NCBI RefSeq assembly: GCF_038069765.1
Contig: NZ_JBBPFS010000003.1
Coordinates: 434,001-498,000 of the forward strand
Direction: 5' to 3'
DNA: 64,000 bases
Origin: Arthrobacter_B sp038069765
Lineage (GTDB): Bacteria; Actinomycetota; Actinomycetes; Actinomycetales; Micrococcaceae
Below, piece by piece: positions 16,505 to 25,284 of this stretch. The notes below the pieces were generated by a model that did not search any database, was not told the origin of the DNA, and saw only the letters and a program-made list of their open reading frames with translations. Every line of letters starts with the position of its first letter. Positions within the stretch are counted from its first letter, which is position 1. Position numbers and translations under genes: made by a program.

Positions 16505-18097
16505 ACAGATATAGCCGCAGAACACGATGTGTATTTCGGTACTCCCGAGCCCGTTCATGAGAGTGAAGACCTCCAGACCGCATCCCTGGCCGTCATCGAG
16601 CGGGTGGAGCACCGGCCGGACGTCGTCAAGGTCAAGGGCCGCCTGACCCTGATGGACACCGGCCTGACCCCGAACCAGGCCATGGTCGAGGACCTGCTGT
16701 TTGTCCGCAAGGTCCTGGACGACGCCGGCATTGCCTACCTCCTCGTCCGCGGAAATGACCAGCGCCCGGTCATCGCCATAGACCTCGTGCACCGCACAGA
16801 CCTTCGCCGGGCCATGGTCGAGGCCTGCCGCGAAGAGCCGTTTTATGCCCGCAGCGTGGACACCAAAAAGACCCGAACCCTGCTGATCGCGGACGGTGAG
16901 CTCTCACCGGCTGAATCGTCCCGGATCATCCGGGTCTTCCGCCCGCGCGCCGTCAGCGGCACCAACCTGACGTTCGGCCCCTCCGCCGGTGTGCAGCTGG
17001 AACTGTGGGACCTCAGCGGCCCCGAAATCACGCTGCCCGTGGAAAACTCCCTGACCCGCCGCACGCTGCCGGCCAATGAAGTGGTCCGCGGCACGGTGGA
17101 GAAGCACGGTCTGACCTGGCCGACCATCGAGAACATGTTTGCCGACCACGCCACGGACATCGACTTCGACGTCGACCTCGTCTTCTCCTGGGTAGACGGC
17201 AGCTCGGCCGAATACCAAGCCGCCCGGGCCGCCCGGATGAAGGACGCCGTAGTGGGCGAAGGCGATGACCACGAGGCACGCTTCCGCCACATCAACGAGC
17301 TCAAGTACGCCCTGCGTTCCGTCTACATGTTCGCCCCGTGGATCCGCCGGATCTTCATCGCCACGGACTCGGACCGCCCGGACTGGCTGGCCGATCACCC
17401 CTCGGTGACCTTCGTCCGCGCAGAGCAGCACTTCAGGGACCCCTCGGTGCTGCCCACGCACAATTCGCAGGCAGTCGAAGCCCAGCTCCAGCACATCCCC
17501 GGCCTGGCGGAACACTTCCTGTATTCCAATGACGACATGTTCTTCGGCAGGCCGGTGGGCCCGGACCTGTTCTTCTCCCCCGGCGGCATCACCAAGTTCA
17601 TCGAGGCCAGCACCCGGATTGGCCTCGGCGCCAACGATCCCGAGCGCAGCGGCTTCGAAAACGCCGCCCGCGTGAACCGCAGGCTGCTCTGGGAACGGTT
17701 CGGCCGGATTACCACGCGGCATCTGGAACACACGGCGGCGCCGCTGCGCCGGAGCGTGCTTTTGGAGATGGAGAATGAGTTCCCGAACGAATTTGCCGCT
17801 ACGGCGGCGAGCCGGTTCCGTGCCAAGGACAATATCTCGGTCACCAATTCGCTGTACCACTACTACGCGCTGCTCACCGGGCGGGCCGTAACGCAGGAAA
17901 CCGCCAAGGTGAAGTATGTGGACACCACGTCCTACGCCGGCCTGAAGTCGATGGACAAGCTGCTGGCCAAGCGCAACATGGACCTGTTCTGCCTCAATGA
18001 CGGAAGCTTCCCGGAAGTCCCGGCAGAAGAACGCGCCGAACGCGTTACGGATTTCCTCGAGAAGTTCTTCCCGATCAAGGCGCCCTGGGAAATGTAG
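16502..18097 (+). CDS. Stealth-type capsular/exopolysaccharide phosphotransferase
   Basis: About 531 residues. All four Stealth regions are visible: CR1 DLVFSWVDGSS (near 224), CR2 ELKYALRSVYMFAPWIRRI (near 265-283), CR3 EHFLYSNDDMFFG (near 340) and CR4 FRAKDNISVTNSLYHYYAL (near 440). Stealth enzymes transfer hexose-1-phosphate units to build phosphodiester-linked surface polysaccharides. An N-terminal region of about 220 residues precedes CR1, as in mycobacterial relatives. The start is uncertain: a strong TGGAGG points to ATT at 16502, with GTG at 16529 as the alternative. Monocistronic. Confidence 0.85.
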   Translation: MTDIAAEHDVYFGTPEPVHESEDLQTASLAVIERVEHRPDVVKVKGRLTLMDTGLTPNQAMVEDLLFVRKVLDDAGIAYLLVRGNDQRPVIAIDLVHRTDLRRAMVEACREEPFYARSVDTKKTRTLLIADGELSPAESSRIIRVFRPRAVSGTNLTFGPSAGVQLELWDLSGPEITLPVENSLTRRTLPANEVVRGTVEKHGLTWPTIENMFADHATDIDFDVDLVFSWVDGSSAEYQAARAARMKDAVVGEGDDHEARFRHINELKYALRSVYMFAPWIRRIFIATDSDRPDWLADHPSVTFVRAEQHFRDPSVLPTHNSQAVEAQLQHIPGLAEHFLYSNDDMFFGRPVGPDLFFSPGGITKFIEASTRIGLGANDPERSGFENAARVNRRLLWERFGRITTRHLEHTAAPLRRSVLLEMENEFPNEFAATAASRFRAKDNISVTNSLYHYYALLTGRAVTQETAKVKYVDTTSYAGLKSMDKLLAKRNMDLFCLNDGSFPEVPAEERAERVTDFLEKFFPIKAPWEM

Positions 18098-18105
18098 GCG
18101 GCAGG

Positions 18106-18149
18106 ACGACGACGGCGGGGCCCCCTCAGGTGCGCCCCGCCGTCGTCGT
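18106..18149. terminator. Shared hairpin between convergent Stealth and catalase genes
   Basis: Perfect 16-base inverted repeat (18106-18121 and 18134-18149) with a 12-base loop. The stem ACGACGACGGCGG core is the same as in the hairpin at 1921-1970. Confidence 0.75.
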
Positions 18150-18163
18150 TCCCGGTACAGAAA

Positions 18164-19831
18164 CTACCGGGTAACCACCACGTGCTCGTTGGGCACGCAG
18201 TGCGTCATGGTCAGGCCCTCGACGTTCCGCGGTCCGTTGTGGCCCAGGTTCTTCATCCGCTCGGTTTCTTCCTCATTGAGCGTCTGGGTGGCCAGCGGGC
18301 CGAGATCCTTGATCTCGTCCAGGCTGATGCCCAGGCCCTCGCCGACGCGTGCACCCAGCTCGTCATCGGTCATGTAGAAGTGCCAGAGCATGCGCTCCTG
18401 CACCGGACGGACCGCCTCGCCGACGTTGGCAATGAAGTTGGCGACCAGGTCGTCCTTCTCCCACTGCTCCATCAGCTGGTAGCGCTGGCCGGCCTGCATG
18501 TAGTCGTTCGTGCGGGGCAGGCGGGCGCGGGTCAGGCGGCCTTCGAGCTCAGGTCCGACCGCAGCCGGTGCCGTCCCGGGTGCTTCCTGCAGCCCGCCGG
18601 TGATGTTCGGCTCGTAGTTCACATGCGGGTTCTGGCCCGGCGCGAGGTCGGTGCCGAAGGACATCTGGCCGCCGCGCTGGTTGGTGGCCACGCGTGCGTT
18701 TTTCGCGGAGTTCACCGGAAGCTGCAGGTAGTTCGGGCCTACACGGTAGCGCTGGGTATCGGAGTAGCTGAACGTACGGCCAACGAGCATCTTGTCGTCG
18801 GAGAAGTCCAGGCCGTCCACCAGGACACCGGTACCGAAGGCGATCTGCTCGTTTTCGTTGTGGTGGTCCGTGACGTTGCGGTTCAGGGTCATGGTGCCCA
18901 CGTACTTGGGCTCGAACTCCTGCTCCGGCCACGTCTTGGTGTCGTCCAGCGGATCGAAGTCCAGTTCCGGATGATCGTTGTCATCCATCAGCTGCACGTA
19001 CAGGTCCCACTTGGGGTAGTCGCCGCGTTCGATGGCCTCGTAAAGGTCCTTCGAGGCGTGACCCAGGTCGTTGGCCTGGATGTTCGCTGCGTCTTCCTCG
19101 GTCAGGGACTTCACGCCCTGCTGCGGGAGCCAGTGGTACTTGACCAGCTTGGTGTCGCCCTGTTCGTTGACCCATTTGTAGGTATTCACTCCGAAGCCCT
19201 GCATGTGGCGGTAGTCGGCCGGGATGCCGCGCGGGCTGAAGAGATTCACCAGCATGTGCATGGCTTCGGGGGTCTGCGACATAAAGTCGAAGATGCGGGC
19301 CGGTTCCTGACGGAAGGTGACGGGGTCCGGCTTCAGGGAGTGGATCACGTCGGGGAACTTGATGGCGTCGCGGATGAAGAAGACGCCCAGATTGTTGCCC
19401 ACCAGGTCCCAGTTGCCGTCTTCGGTGTAGAACTTCACGGCGAAGCCGCGCGGGTCGCGGGCGGTCTCTGAAGAGTCCCGGCCGCCGATGACAGAGGAAA
19501 GGCGGATGGCCAGGTCGGTCTTCTTGCCCGGCTCGGAGAAGAGCTTGGCGCGGGTGTACTTGGCAATGGGCTCGTCGCCCCACTTGCCGGAGGCCTCAAA
19601 CTCGCCGTAGGCCACAAAACCGCGGGCGTGAACTACGCGTTCCGGGATCCGCTCGCGGTCGAAGTGGCTGATCTTTTCGAGGAGCTGGTAGTTCTCAAGG
19701 GTAGCCGGGCCGCGGGCCCCCACCGTACGGCTGTTCTGGTTGTCATAGACCGGGTGGCCCTGCCGCGTAGTCAGGTACGCCTCGGCCTGCTGCCGGCCGT
19801 CGTCGGGGTGCTGATTGTGTGGTTCCGTCAT
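18164..19831 (-). CDS. Monofunctional haem catalase
   Basis: Disproportionates hydrogen peroxide in the cytoplasm. 555 residues. The distal His is in RVVHARGFVAYGEF (near 68), the Asn in GNWDLVGNN (near 147), and the proximal haem-ligand Tyr in GRTFSYSDTQRYRVGPNY (near 356). The C-terminal extension ends in HVVVTR. The ATG at 19831 is preferred over the GTG one codon upstream because GGAGAG lies 6 bases before it. Monocistronic, ending at a shared terminator. Confidence 0.95.
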   Translation of the reverse strand: MTEPHNQHPDDGRQQAEAYLTTRQGHPVYDNQNSRTVGARGPATLENYQLLEKISHFDRERIPERVVHARGFVAYGEFEASGKWGDEPIAKYTRAKLFSEPGKKTDLAIRLSSVIGGRDSSETARDPRGFAVKFYTEDGNWDLVGNNLGVFFIRDAIKFPDVIHSLKPDPVTFRQEPARIFDFMSQTPEAMHMLVNLFSPRGIPADYRHMQGFGVNTYKWVNEQGDTKLVKYHWLPQQGVKSLTEEDAANIQANDLGHASKDLYEAIERGDYPKWDLYVQLMDDNDHPELDFDPLDDTKTWPEQEFEPKYVGTMTLNRNVTDHHNENEQIAFGTGVLVDGLDFSDDKMLVGRTFSYSDTQRYRVGPNYLQLPVNSAKNARVATNQRGGQMSFGTDLAPGQNPHVNYEPNITGGLQEAPGTAPAAVGPELEGRLTRARLPRTNDYMQAGQRYQLMEQWEKDDLVANFIANVGEAVRPVQERMLWHFYMTDDELGARVGEGLGISLDEIKDLGPLATQTLNEEETERMKNLGHNGPRNVEGLTMTHCVPNEHVVVTR

Positions 19832-19976
19832 CACATTCTCTCCGGGTCGATGTCCTTGCTGATCAGGATGAAGATCTCCTTCCCTTCAACTCTGTATTGG
19901 ACGGACATCACTCGTCAACCGGCGCCAGGTCACCGATGCAGTGGCGGCAAGCGTTCCTGCTTGGCAGACTGGGGCC

Positions 19977-20399
19977 ATGACTACTGACGATCTTCCTCCC
20001 GTTGTGGAACTCACCGCTGAGCAGAGCTGGAAATACCTGGAGCAGACGTACCACGGACGCTTGGCGGTGAGCGTGAACAATCAGCCCAGTATTTACCCGC
20101 TGAATTATTACGCGCACGACGGCGTTATCCTCTTCCGCACGAGCCCGGGCACCAAGCTGGCCGAGTTGACGGTAAACGAGCACGTGGCCTTCGAGGCGGA
20201 CGGGGTTCACAGCGACCAAGCCTGGTCAGTGGTGGTTAAGGGCACCACGCGCCGGCTGGAAAACCAAAGCGAAATTGACGCCGCGGACGAACTCCCGCTG
20301 CAGCCGTGGATCCGGACGCTGAAATACCGGTACGTGGAAATCCAGCCGGAAAGCATCACCGGGCGGTTCTTCAATCTGGGACCCGAACCGGAGCGGTAA
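19977..20399 (+). CDS. Pyridoxamine 5'-phosphate oxidase-like (split-barrel flavin) protein
   Basis: 140 residues. SWKYLEQTYHGRLAVSVNNQPSIYPLNYY, then ILFRTSPGTKLAEL and HSDQAWSVVVKGT match the small FMN- or F420-binding split-barrel proteins related to nitroimidazole-resistance proteins. Function is probably a flavin or F420 reductase; substrate unknown. The ATG at 19977 is chosen because homology begins at TTDDLPPV; a CAGACT hexamer 6 bases upstream might be a weak leaderless -10. Confidence 0.8.
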   Translation: MTTDDLPPVVELTAEQSWKYLEQTYHGRLAVSVNNQPSIYPLNYYAHDGVILFRTSPGTKLAELTVNEHVAFEADGVHSDQAWSVVVKGTTRRLENQSEIDAADELPLQPWIRTLKYRYVEIQPESITGRFFNLGPEPER

Positions 20400-20406
20400 G
20401 GGATTT

Positions 20407-21303
20407 CTAGGCCGAGGTCAGCTGCTGCGCGTCGAGAATCCGGACACCTGCTGCTTCGAGGCGACGGCGGGTCTCGGCCTCGTCCACCCGTTCGCCGACC
20501 GTCCTGTCCTCATCCAGCGGGACGACCGAATGAACCACCGAGTCCTCGTAGACGTGCACCATGTTGTACGCCTGCCCCGCGTCCTGTCCGCGGGTTCCGG
20601 GCGTGGTCAGGTCCTGCGTGTAACAGGTAGCTGACGCCACGGACACGGGGATCCCGGCAAAGGTGGCAAAGGTGGAGTAGTGCAGGTGCCCGGCGATGAT
20701 GGACCGGACGTCAGTCCCCTCCAGCGCTGCGGCGAGGTCCCGCTGATGGCGCAGCTCCACCAGGACGGTCAGGTCCTGGACGCTGGGGACCGGCGGGTGG
20801 TGCATGGCCAGCACGGTGCCTTCCGGGGCGGGCGTCCGGAGGACGTCGCGGAGCCAGGTCAGCTGGGCGCCGCTGAGCTCCCCGTGGTGGTACCCCGGGA
20901 CAGTGGTGTCCAGGGTAATGATTCGCAGTCCGTTGACCAGGTAAACGCGGTCCACCGGCGCCATGTCCGGAGCTTCATCCAGCAGTGCCGACTTGAAGTT
21001 CTCGCGGTTGTCGTGGTTGCCCATGGCCCAGATCACCCGGGCTCCCATGCGCTCGGCGGCAGGCAGAACAATGTCGCGGAGCTTGGCGTAGGCCTGGGGT
21101 TCGCCTTTGTCGGCCAGATCGCCGGTGAAAACAATCGCCTCGGGTTTCTGCCCGGAATCTTCCAGCCGGCTGAAGAGCTCTTCCAGTTTGGCCCGGCTGT
21201 CCACTGCTCCATAGAGCGGACCGGTGCCGCCGACCAGGTGTGTGTCGCTGAGGTGAAGAATGAAATGACGCGGCCGGGGGTGTTCGGCCGGGAGGAAATC
21301 CAT
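20407..21303 (-). CDS. CpdA-type metallophosphoesterase (3',5'-cyclic nucleotide phosphodiesterase)
   Basis: 298 residues. The calcineurin-like dimetal site is complete: HLSDTHL, FTGDLADKG, GNHDNRENF, MHHPP and GHLHYSTFA. The class III cyclic-nucleotide phosphodiesterase CpdA/Rv0805 group has this set of motifs, so hydrolysis of cAMP or related phosphodiesters is likely; many homologues act on other phosphodiesters. ATG at 21303. Confidence 0.85.
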   Translation of the reverse strand: MDFLPAEHPRPRHFILHLSDTHLVGGTGPLYGAVDSRAKLEELFSRLEDSGQKPEAIVFTGDLADKGEPQAYAKLRDIVLPAAERMGARVIWAMGNHDNRENFKSALLDEAPDMAPVDRVYLVNGLRIITLDTTVPGYHHGELSGAQLTWLRDVLRTPAPEGTVLAMHHPPVPSVQDLTVLVELRHQRDLAAALEGTDVRSIIAGHLHYSTFATFAGIPVSVASATCYTQDLTTPGTRGQDAGQAYNMVHVYEDSVVHSVVPLDEDRTVGERVDEAETRRRLEAAGVRILDAQQLTSA

Positions 21304-21556
21304 GAGGACCTTCTAGTGTCGACGACAGCTGCTACTGCGTTCCTTCCCCTCCATAAAAGCAGAGTTTTGGGTTGAAGGTTAACCAAAGGCGGCGTGTTCG
21401 CCCCCCGGGTAGTTCAGGTGGTCCCCGGACGGGACTCCGCACAGGCAATCGGGCCGGCTCCGGCTCCGGCTCCGCAGGTTGGATTGCCTGCTCTGGCGCG
21501 CCGCCCCTCCCGGCCGTAGGCTCAGGGATGTCAGCGACTTCACGGAAGGACCCCCC

Positions 21557-22108
21557 ATGAGAATCAGCCACATTCCGCTGCGTCTGGCCACCGGCGCGTA
21601 CATCCTGAACTCCGGCCTGGGCAAGCGCAACCTCGACGCGGAAAGCGCCGCCGGCCTGCAGCAGATGGCCTCCAACGCCTTTCCCCAGGTCATGGACCTT
21701 GACTCGGAACGGTTCGGCAAGCTGCTGAGCGCGGCCGAGATCACCGTGGGACTGACCCTGTTGATGCCGTTCGTCCCGAGCCGGCTCGCCGGACTGGTCC
21801 TCGGAGCGTTCTCGGGCGGGATGCTCACCATGTATGCCAAGACTCCGGGCCTGACAGAAGCTGACGGCATCCGGCCCACTGCCCAGGGAACCCCGCTGGC
21901 CAAGGACGTCTGGATGGCAGGGATTGCCGCTTCCCTGATCCTGGACCGCAAAAACAGGACCAAGATCAAGGAAGTCACCAAGGTCAAGGAAGTCAAGGTG
22001 CCGGCCCCGGTCAAGGCGGGCGTTGCTGCTGCGGCAGTCAAGACGGCCAAGGATGTGGCGGGGAAAAAGGACAGGAAGAACAGCAAGAAGTCCAAGGCAT
22101 CCAAATAG
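21557..22108 (+). CDS. DoxX-like membrane protein with Lys-rich C-terminal tail
   Basis: 183 residues. RISHIPLRLATGAYILNSGLGK with three to four hydrophobic segments (SAAEITVGLTLLMPF, LAGLVLGAFSGGMLTMY, DVWMAGIAASLIL) resembles DoxX-family proteins. The last 45 residues are Lys-rich (KKDRKNSKKSK), as in proteins binding nucleic acid or acidic lipids. The ATG at 21557 follows GGAAGGA; an upstream in-frame start lacks a ribosome site. Confidence 0.75.
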   Translation: MRISHIPLRLATGAYILNSGLGKRNLDAESAAGLQQMASNAFPQVMDLDSERFGKLLSAAEITVGLTLLMPFVPSRLAGLVLGAFSGGMLTMYAKTPGLTEADGIRPTAQGTPLAKDVWMAGIAASLILDRKNRTKIKEVTKVKEVKVPAPVKAGVAAAAVKTAKDVAGKKDRKNSKKSKASK

Positions 22109-22126
22109 GCTGGAAGGGCGCCGGTG

Positions 22127-23020
22127 CTACCTGCGGCTGGGCATCGGGGCGTTTGCGGGTGAGCCCGCATCTGCAGCCGGTCGGCCGGCAAACAGCCGGC
22201 GCCCGAGAACCCCGTGGCGCGGCGCAAACAGATATACCAGCGTGAAGACCGTGCCCTGACAGAGGACGATCATGCCCCCGGGCGAGGTGTCCAGGTACCA
22301 GCTTAGGTACAGCCCGGCCACCGAGCACGCGACGGAGAGCACCGGCGCCACCACCAGCATCCGGTTGAACCGGTCAGTGATCAGGTGGGCGGTTGCTCCC
22401 GGAATGATCAGCATGGCCACGACCAGGATCACCCCCACCGCTTGGAGGGCAACGACGGAGGTCAGCGCCAGCAGCCCCAGCAGGGCGGCACCGAGCAGGC
22501 GCGGGCTAAGCCCGACTGCGTGGGCGTGGGTTCGGTCGAAGGCGTACAGGGTGAAATCCCGCCGCTTGAGCAGCAGTGCCAGCAGCGTCAGCCCGCCCAG
22601 AACGGCAACCTGGGTGAGGTCGCCGGCGCTGACACCGAGGATGTTGCCAAAAATGATGTGGTTCAGGTCGGTTTGGCTGGGGGTGACGGAAATCAGCACC
22701 AGCCCCAGTGCAAAGAGCGTGGTGAAGACGATCCCCATTGCCGCGTCTTCCTTGACCCGGCTGGTTCCGTTCACCAACCCGATCAGGCCCACGGCAAGGA
22801 ACCCGAAAAGCACCGCGCCGACGGCGAACGGGAGTCCGGCGATGTAGGCCAGCACCACACCGGGCAGCACCGCGTGGGAAACGGCGTCTCCCATCAGCGA
22901 CCAGCCGATGAGGACCAGCCAGCAGGAGAGCACCCCGCAGACCGCTGCCGCAATGACGGCCACGGCCACTGCCCGGAGCATGAAGTCGTAGCTGAGGGGA
23001 TCGAGCAGGATCTCAAGCAT
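22127..23020 (-). CDS. Metal ABC transporter permease (ABC-3, manganese type)
   Basis: 297 residues, about eight helices. GWSLMGDAVSHAVLPGVVLAY and the central GISAG-like ILGVSAGDLTQ belong to the ABC-3 family of zinc/manganese/iron importers. The ATG at 23020 overlaps the end of the ATPase gene by 8 bases. Last gene of a three-gene operon with the ATPase and binding protein. Confidence 0.9.
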   Translation of the reverse strand: MLEILLDPLSYDFMLRAVAVAVIAAAVCGVLSCWLVLIGWSLMGDAVSHAVLPGVVLAYIAGLPFAVGAVLFGFLAVGLIGLVNGTSRVKEDAAMGIVFTTLFALGLVLISVTPSQTDLNHIIFGNILGVSAGDLTQVAVLGGLTLLALLLKRRDFTLYAFDRTHAHAVGLSPRLLGAALLGLLALTSVVALQAVGVILVVAMLIIPGATAHLITDRFNRMLVVAPVLSVACSVAGLYLSWYLDTSPGGMIVLCQGTVFTLVYLFAPRHGVLGRRLFAGRPAADAGSPANAPMPSRR

Positions 23021-23792
23021 TGCCGGCTCCGTTCCGGGGTCCACCCGCAGGGGCCGGGGCGGCCGCAGCCATCACATCCAGGCCGAAGGCACGGGCCAGG
23101 TGTTCGGGGCGGAGCACCTCGGAAGGATGCCCGTGCACCAGGACGCGGCGCATCAGCAGCACCGCCTGGTCGGCGAGGGCGGGCAGGGCCTGCAGGTCAT
23201 GGGTGGAAACGAGGACGCTGCAGCCGTCGTCGGCCAGTACGCGCAGCTGGGAGGTGATCGTGGCCTCGGACCGTTTGTCCACCCCGGCAAAGGGCTCATC
23301 CAGCAGCAGGACCGAGGCTTCCTGCGCAATGCCGCGCGCCACGAAGGCCCGCTTCTTCTGTCCGCCGGAAAGGCGGCCAATCTGCCGGTCGGCAAACCCG
23401 GTGAGTTCCACCCGTTCCAGGGCACAGTCCACGGCGTTATGGTCCGCCTTCCGCGGCCGGCGGGTGAATCCCATCCGCCCGTAGCGTCCCATCATGACGA
23501 CGTCGCGCACCGAGACCGGAAAGGACCAGTCCACCTCCTCGCTCTGCGGTACGTAGGCCACCTCCCCGTTGCGGCGGGCCCGGGCGGGCGGGGTTCCGTG
23601 GATCCTTACGCTTCCGGCGTCGGGTTTCACCAGCCCCATGATCGTTTTGAAGAGGGTGGATTTGCCGGAACCATTCATCCCCACCAATCCGCAGATGCAG
23701 CCGGGGTCCAGGGTGAGGCTGGCGTGTTCGAGCGCCGTGACGTCTCCGTAGCGAACGGTCACGCCGCTGACCTCGAGCGCCGGTACCCTCAC
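23013..23792 (-). CDS. Metal ABC transporter ATP-binding protein
   Basis: 259 residues. Walker A GMNGSGKST near 38-46, signature LSGGQKKR, Walker B VLLLDEPFAGVD and switch His in STHDLQAL. It powers import through the ABC-3 permease downstream. The GTG at 23792 overlaps the TGA of the binding-protein gene (GTGA), a sign of coupled translation. Confidence 0.92.
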   Translation of the reverse strand: MRVPALEVSGVTVRYGDVTALEHASLTLDPGCICGLVGMNGSGKSTLFKTIMGLVKPDAGSVRIHGTPPARARRNGEVAYVPQSEEVDWSFPVSVRDVVMMGRYGRMGFTRRPRKADHNAVDCALERVELTGFADRQIGRLSGGQKKRAFVARGIAQEASVLLLDEPFAGVDKRSEATITSQLRVLADDGCSVLVSTHDLQALPALADQAVLLMRRVLVHGHPSEVLRPEHLARAFGLDVMAAAAPAPAGGPRNGAGNA

Positions 23793-24721
23793 TGCACACC
23801 TCCGGTGAGGCCCTTGAGGATAACGCCGCTGTCATATCGCAGCAGGTCCAGGTAGGTGGGGACGGGGCCGTCAGCCCCTGAAAGGGAATCCACGTACAGA
23901 ACGCCGCCGAACTCGGCATCGCTTGCCTCGACCACCTGCTGCATGGGTGCGTCCGAGACGGTGGACTCGCAGAAGACGGCCGGGACCCCGTTCTCACGCA
24001 CATACCTGATGGTGTCCGTGATCTGCTGCGGGGTGGCCTGCTGCTCCGAGTTGACCGCCCAGAGATACTGCTCGGTGAGCCCGGCATCACGCGCCAAATA
24101 GGAGAAAGCGCCTTCGCAGGTCACCAGGGCCCGCTGGTTCGGGGGAAGGGACGCGAGTTCGCCGGTCAGCTGGTCATGGACCTGCTGCAGTTCAGCCTTG
24201 TAGGCTGCCCCGTTGGCTTCATAGTCCGCTGCGTTGTCCGGATCCAAATCAGTAAAGGCGGCAACCATGTTGTCCACGTAGATCTGGCCGTTCACCGGGG
24301 ACATCCAGGCGTGCGGATTGGGCGTACCGGCATACGCGTCCTCAGCGATGTCGATGGTCTGCACCCCTTCGCTGACCACGACGTGCGGTACGTCGACGTC
24401 GGCCACGAACCGGGCGAACCAGGCTTCCAGGTTCATGCCGTTGTCCAGGATCAGGTCTGCGGAGGCAGCCGTACGGAGGTCTCCCGGCGTCGGCTCATAG
24501 CCATGGATTTCGGCGCCTGGCTTTGTGATTGATTCGACCCGCAGGTGTTCACCGCCCACGTTTTCGGCCATGTCCGCCAGCACCGTAAAGGTAGTCAGCA
24601 CAACAGGCCGCCCGTCTTCGGCGGGATCGGCACCGGCGGGGGCGCTGCATCCCGCGAGGACCAGCAAGCCTGTGACTGCAGCGGCAAGGGGAAGATGTCT
24701 GAAGCGAGTGTGAGAGGCCAT
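23789..24721 (-). CDS. Metal ABC transporter substrate-binding lipoprotein (manganese-type ligands)
   Basis: 310 residues with lipobox LLVLAGC (Cys near 25). The cluster A-I metal ligands appear as His in AEIHGYEP, His in NPHAWMS, Glu in VTCEGAFSYL and an Asp near LYVDSLSG. Glu in the third position (His in zinc proteins) is typical of manganese or iron binders. First gene of the operon. A perfect 16-base palindrome lies 6 bases before the ATG, so expression is probably controlled by a metal-dependent DtxR/MntR-family repressor. Confidence 0.9.
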   Translation of the reverse strand: MASHTRFRHLPLAAAVTGLLVLAGCSAPAGADPAEDGRPVVLTTFTVLADMAENVGGEHLRVESITKPGAEIHGYEPTPGDLRTAASADLILDNGMNLEAWFARFVADVDVPHVVVSEGVQTIDIAEDAYAGTPNPHAWMSPVNGQIYVDNMVAAFTDLDPDNAADYEANGAAYKAELQQVHDQLTGELASLPPNQRALVTCEGAFSYLARDAGLTEQYLWAVNSEQQATPQQITDTIRYVRENGVPAVFCESTVSDAPMQQVVEASDAEFGGVLYVDSLSGADGPVPTYLDLLRYDSGVILKGLTGGVQ

Positions 24722-24727
24722 AGCAGG

Positions 24728-24743
24728 ACCCTAATATTAGGGT
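24728..24743. promoter_or_regulatory. Palindromic operator ACCCTAATATTAGGGT of the metal ABC operon
   Basis: Perfect 16-base palindrome lying 6 bases upstream of the binding-protein start. Its TTAGGGT half is repeated as TTAGGGTGCCCGTAA across the right-hand side, giving overlapping TTAGG-like half sites as in DtxR/IdeR/MntR operators. It covers the ribosome-site region, consistent with a roadblock or promoter-proximal repressor site. Confidence 0.6.
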
Positions 24744-24768
24744 GCCCGTAAACACAAGTTCGGGATGC

Positions 24769-25185
24769 CTAACTCTGGATGACCCGAAACCGTTCGAGCA
24801 GCACCATCGTGCAATCGTCAACGGTGAAGGCCGGGTCCCCCAGAGCGCTGCGGAACTCCTCGCCGTGCCAAAAATCTTCGTGTGCGGCCCTCCACTCCTC
24901 GAGCGTCCCGTGCCCTTCGCCCTCGTCCCTGGCGTGCTGCAGATCCACTGCCCCGAGCGGGACCAGCCGGATGCCCGTCACTTCCAGAACGGCCAGCGGC
25001 TCCCGGCTGCTGCCGATCAGGATTGACCGGTCACCGGGACGGGGCAGCGGTTCCCCGCCGTCGTCGTCGTATTGGAGGGCCAGGCTGGTGGTACTGGTCT
25101 TCGACCCGTCCAGGATGGCCCGGACCAGCGCGTCGCGCAGCGGACCGGGAAAGGCGAATTCGGCATAGGGCAGGTGTGGTTCCAT
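24769..25185 (-). CDS. ASCH domain protein
   Basis: 138 residues. RAILDGSKTSTTSL, DRSILIGSSREPLAVLEV and a C-terminal region ending DPAFTVDDCTMVLLERFRVI fit the ASCH (PUA-like, putative RNA-binding) fold. The ATG at 25185 is chosen because homology begins at PYAEFAFPGPLRD. A 632-codon open frame extending upstream is antisense to the hydrolase gene and not coding. Function unknown, perhaps RNA modification or ligand sensing. Confidence 0.8.
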   Translation of the reverse strand: MEPHLPYAEFAFPGPLRDALVRAILDGSKTSTTSLALQYDDDGGEPLPRPGDRSILIGSSREPLAVLEVTGIRLVPLGAVDLQHARDEGEGHGTLEEWRAAHEDFWHGEEFRSALGDPAFTVDDCTMVLLERFRVIQS

Positions 25186-25284
25186 TCCAGGGAGCCTACC
25201 GCCTGGGTTGGAAGCAAAAAGTGGCGGGTGAGTCCCTGCCGTGGTTAGGTGGGCCAAGCCCGCCCTGCTATGAAAGGAAGCACC

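Noticed and set aside
18182..19471. 429-codon open frame opposite catalase
   Set aside because: Shadow of the catalase gene; Val/Gly/His-rich and without family match.
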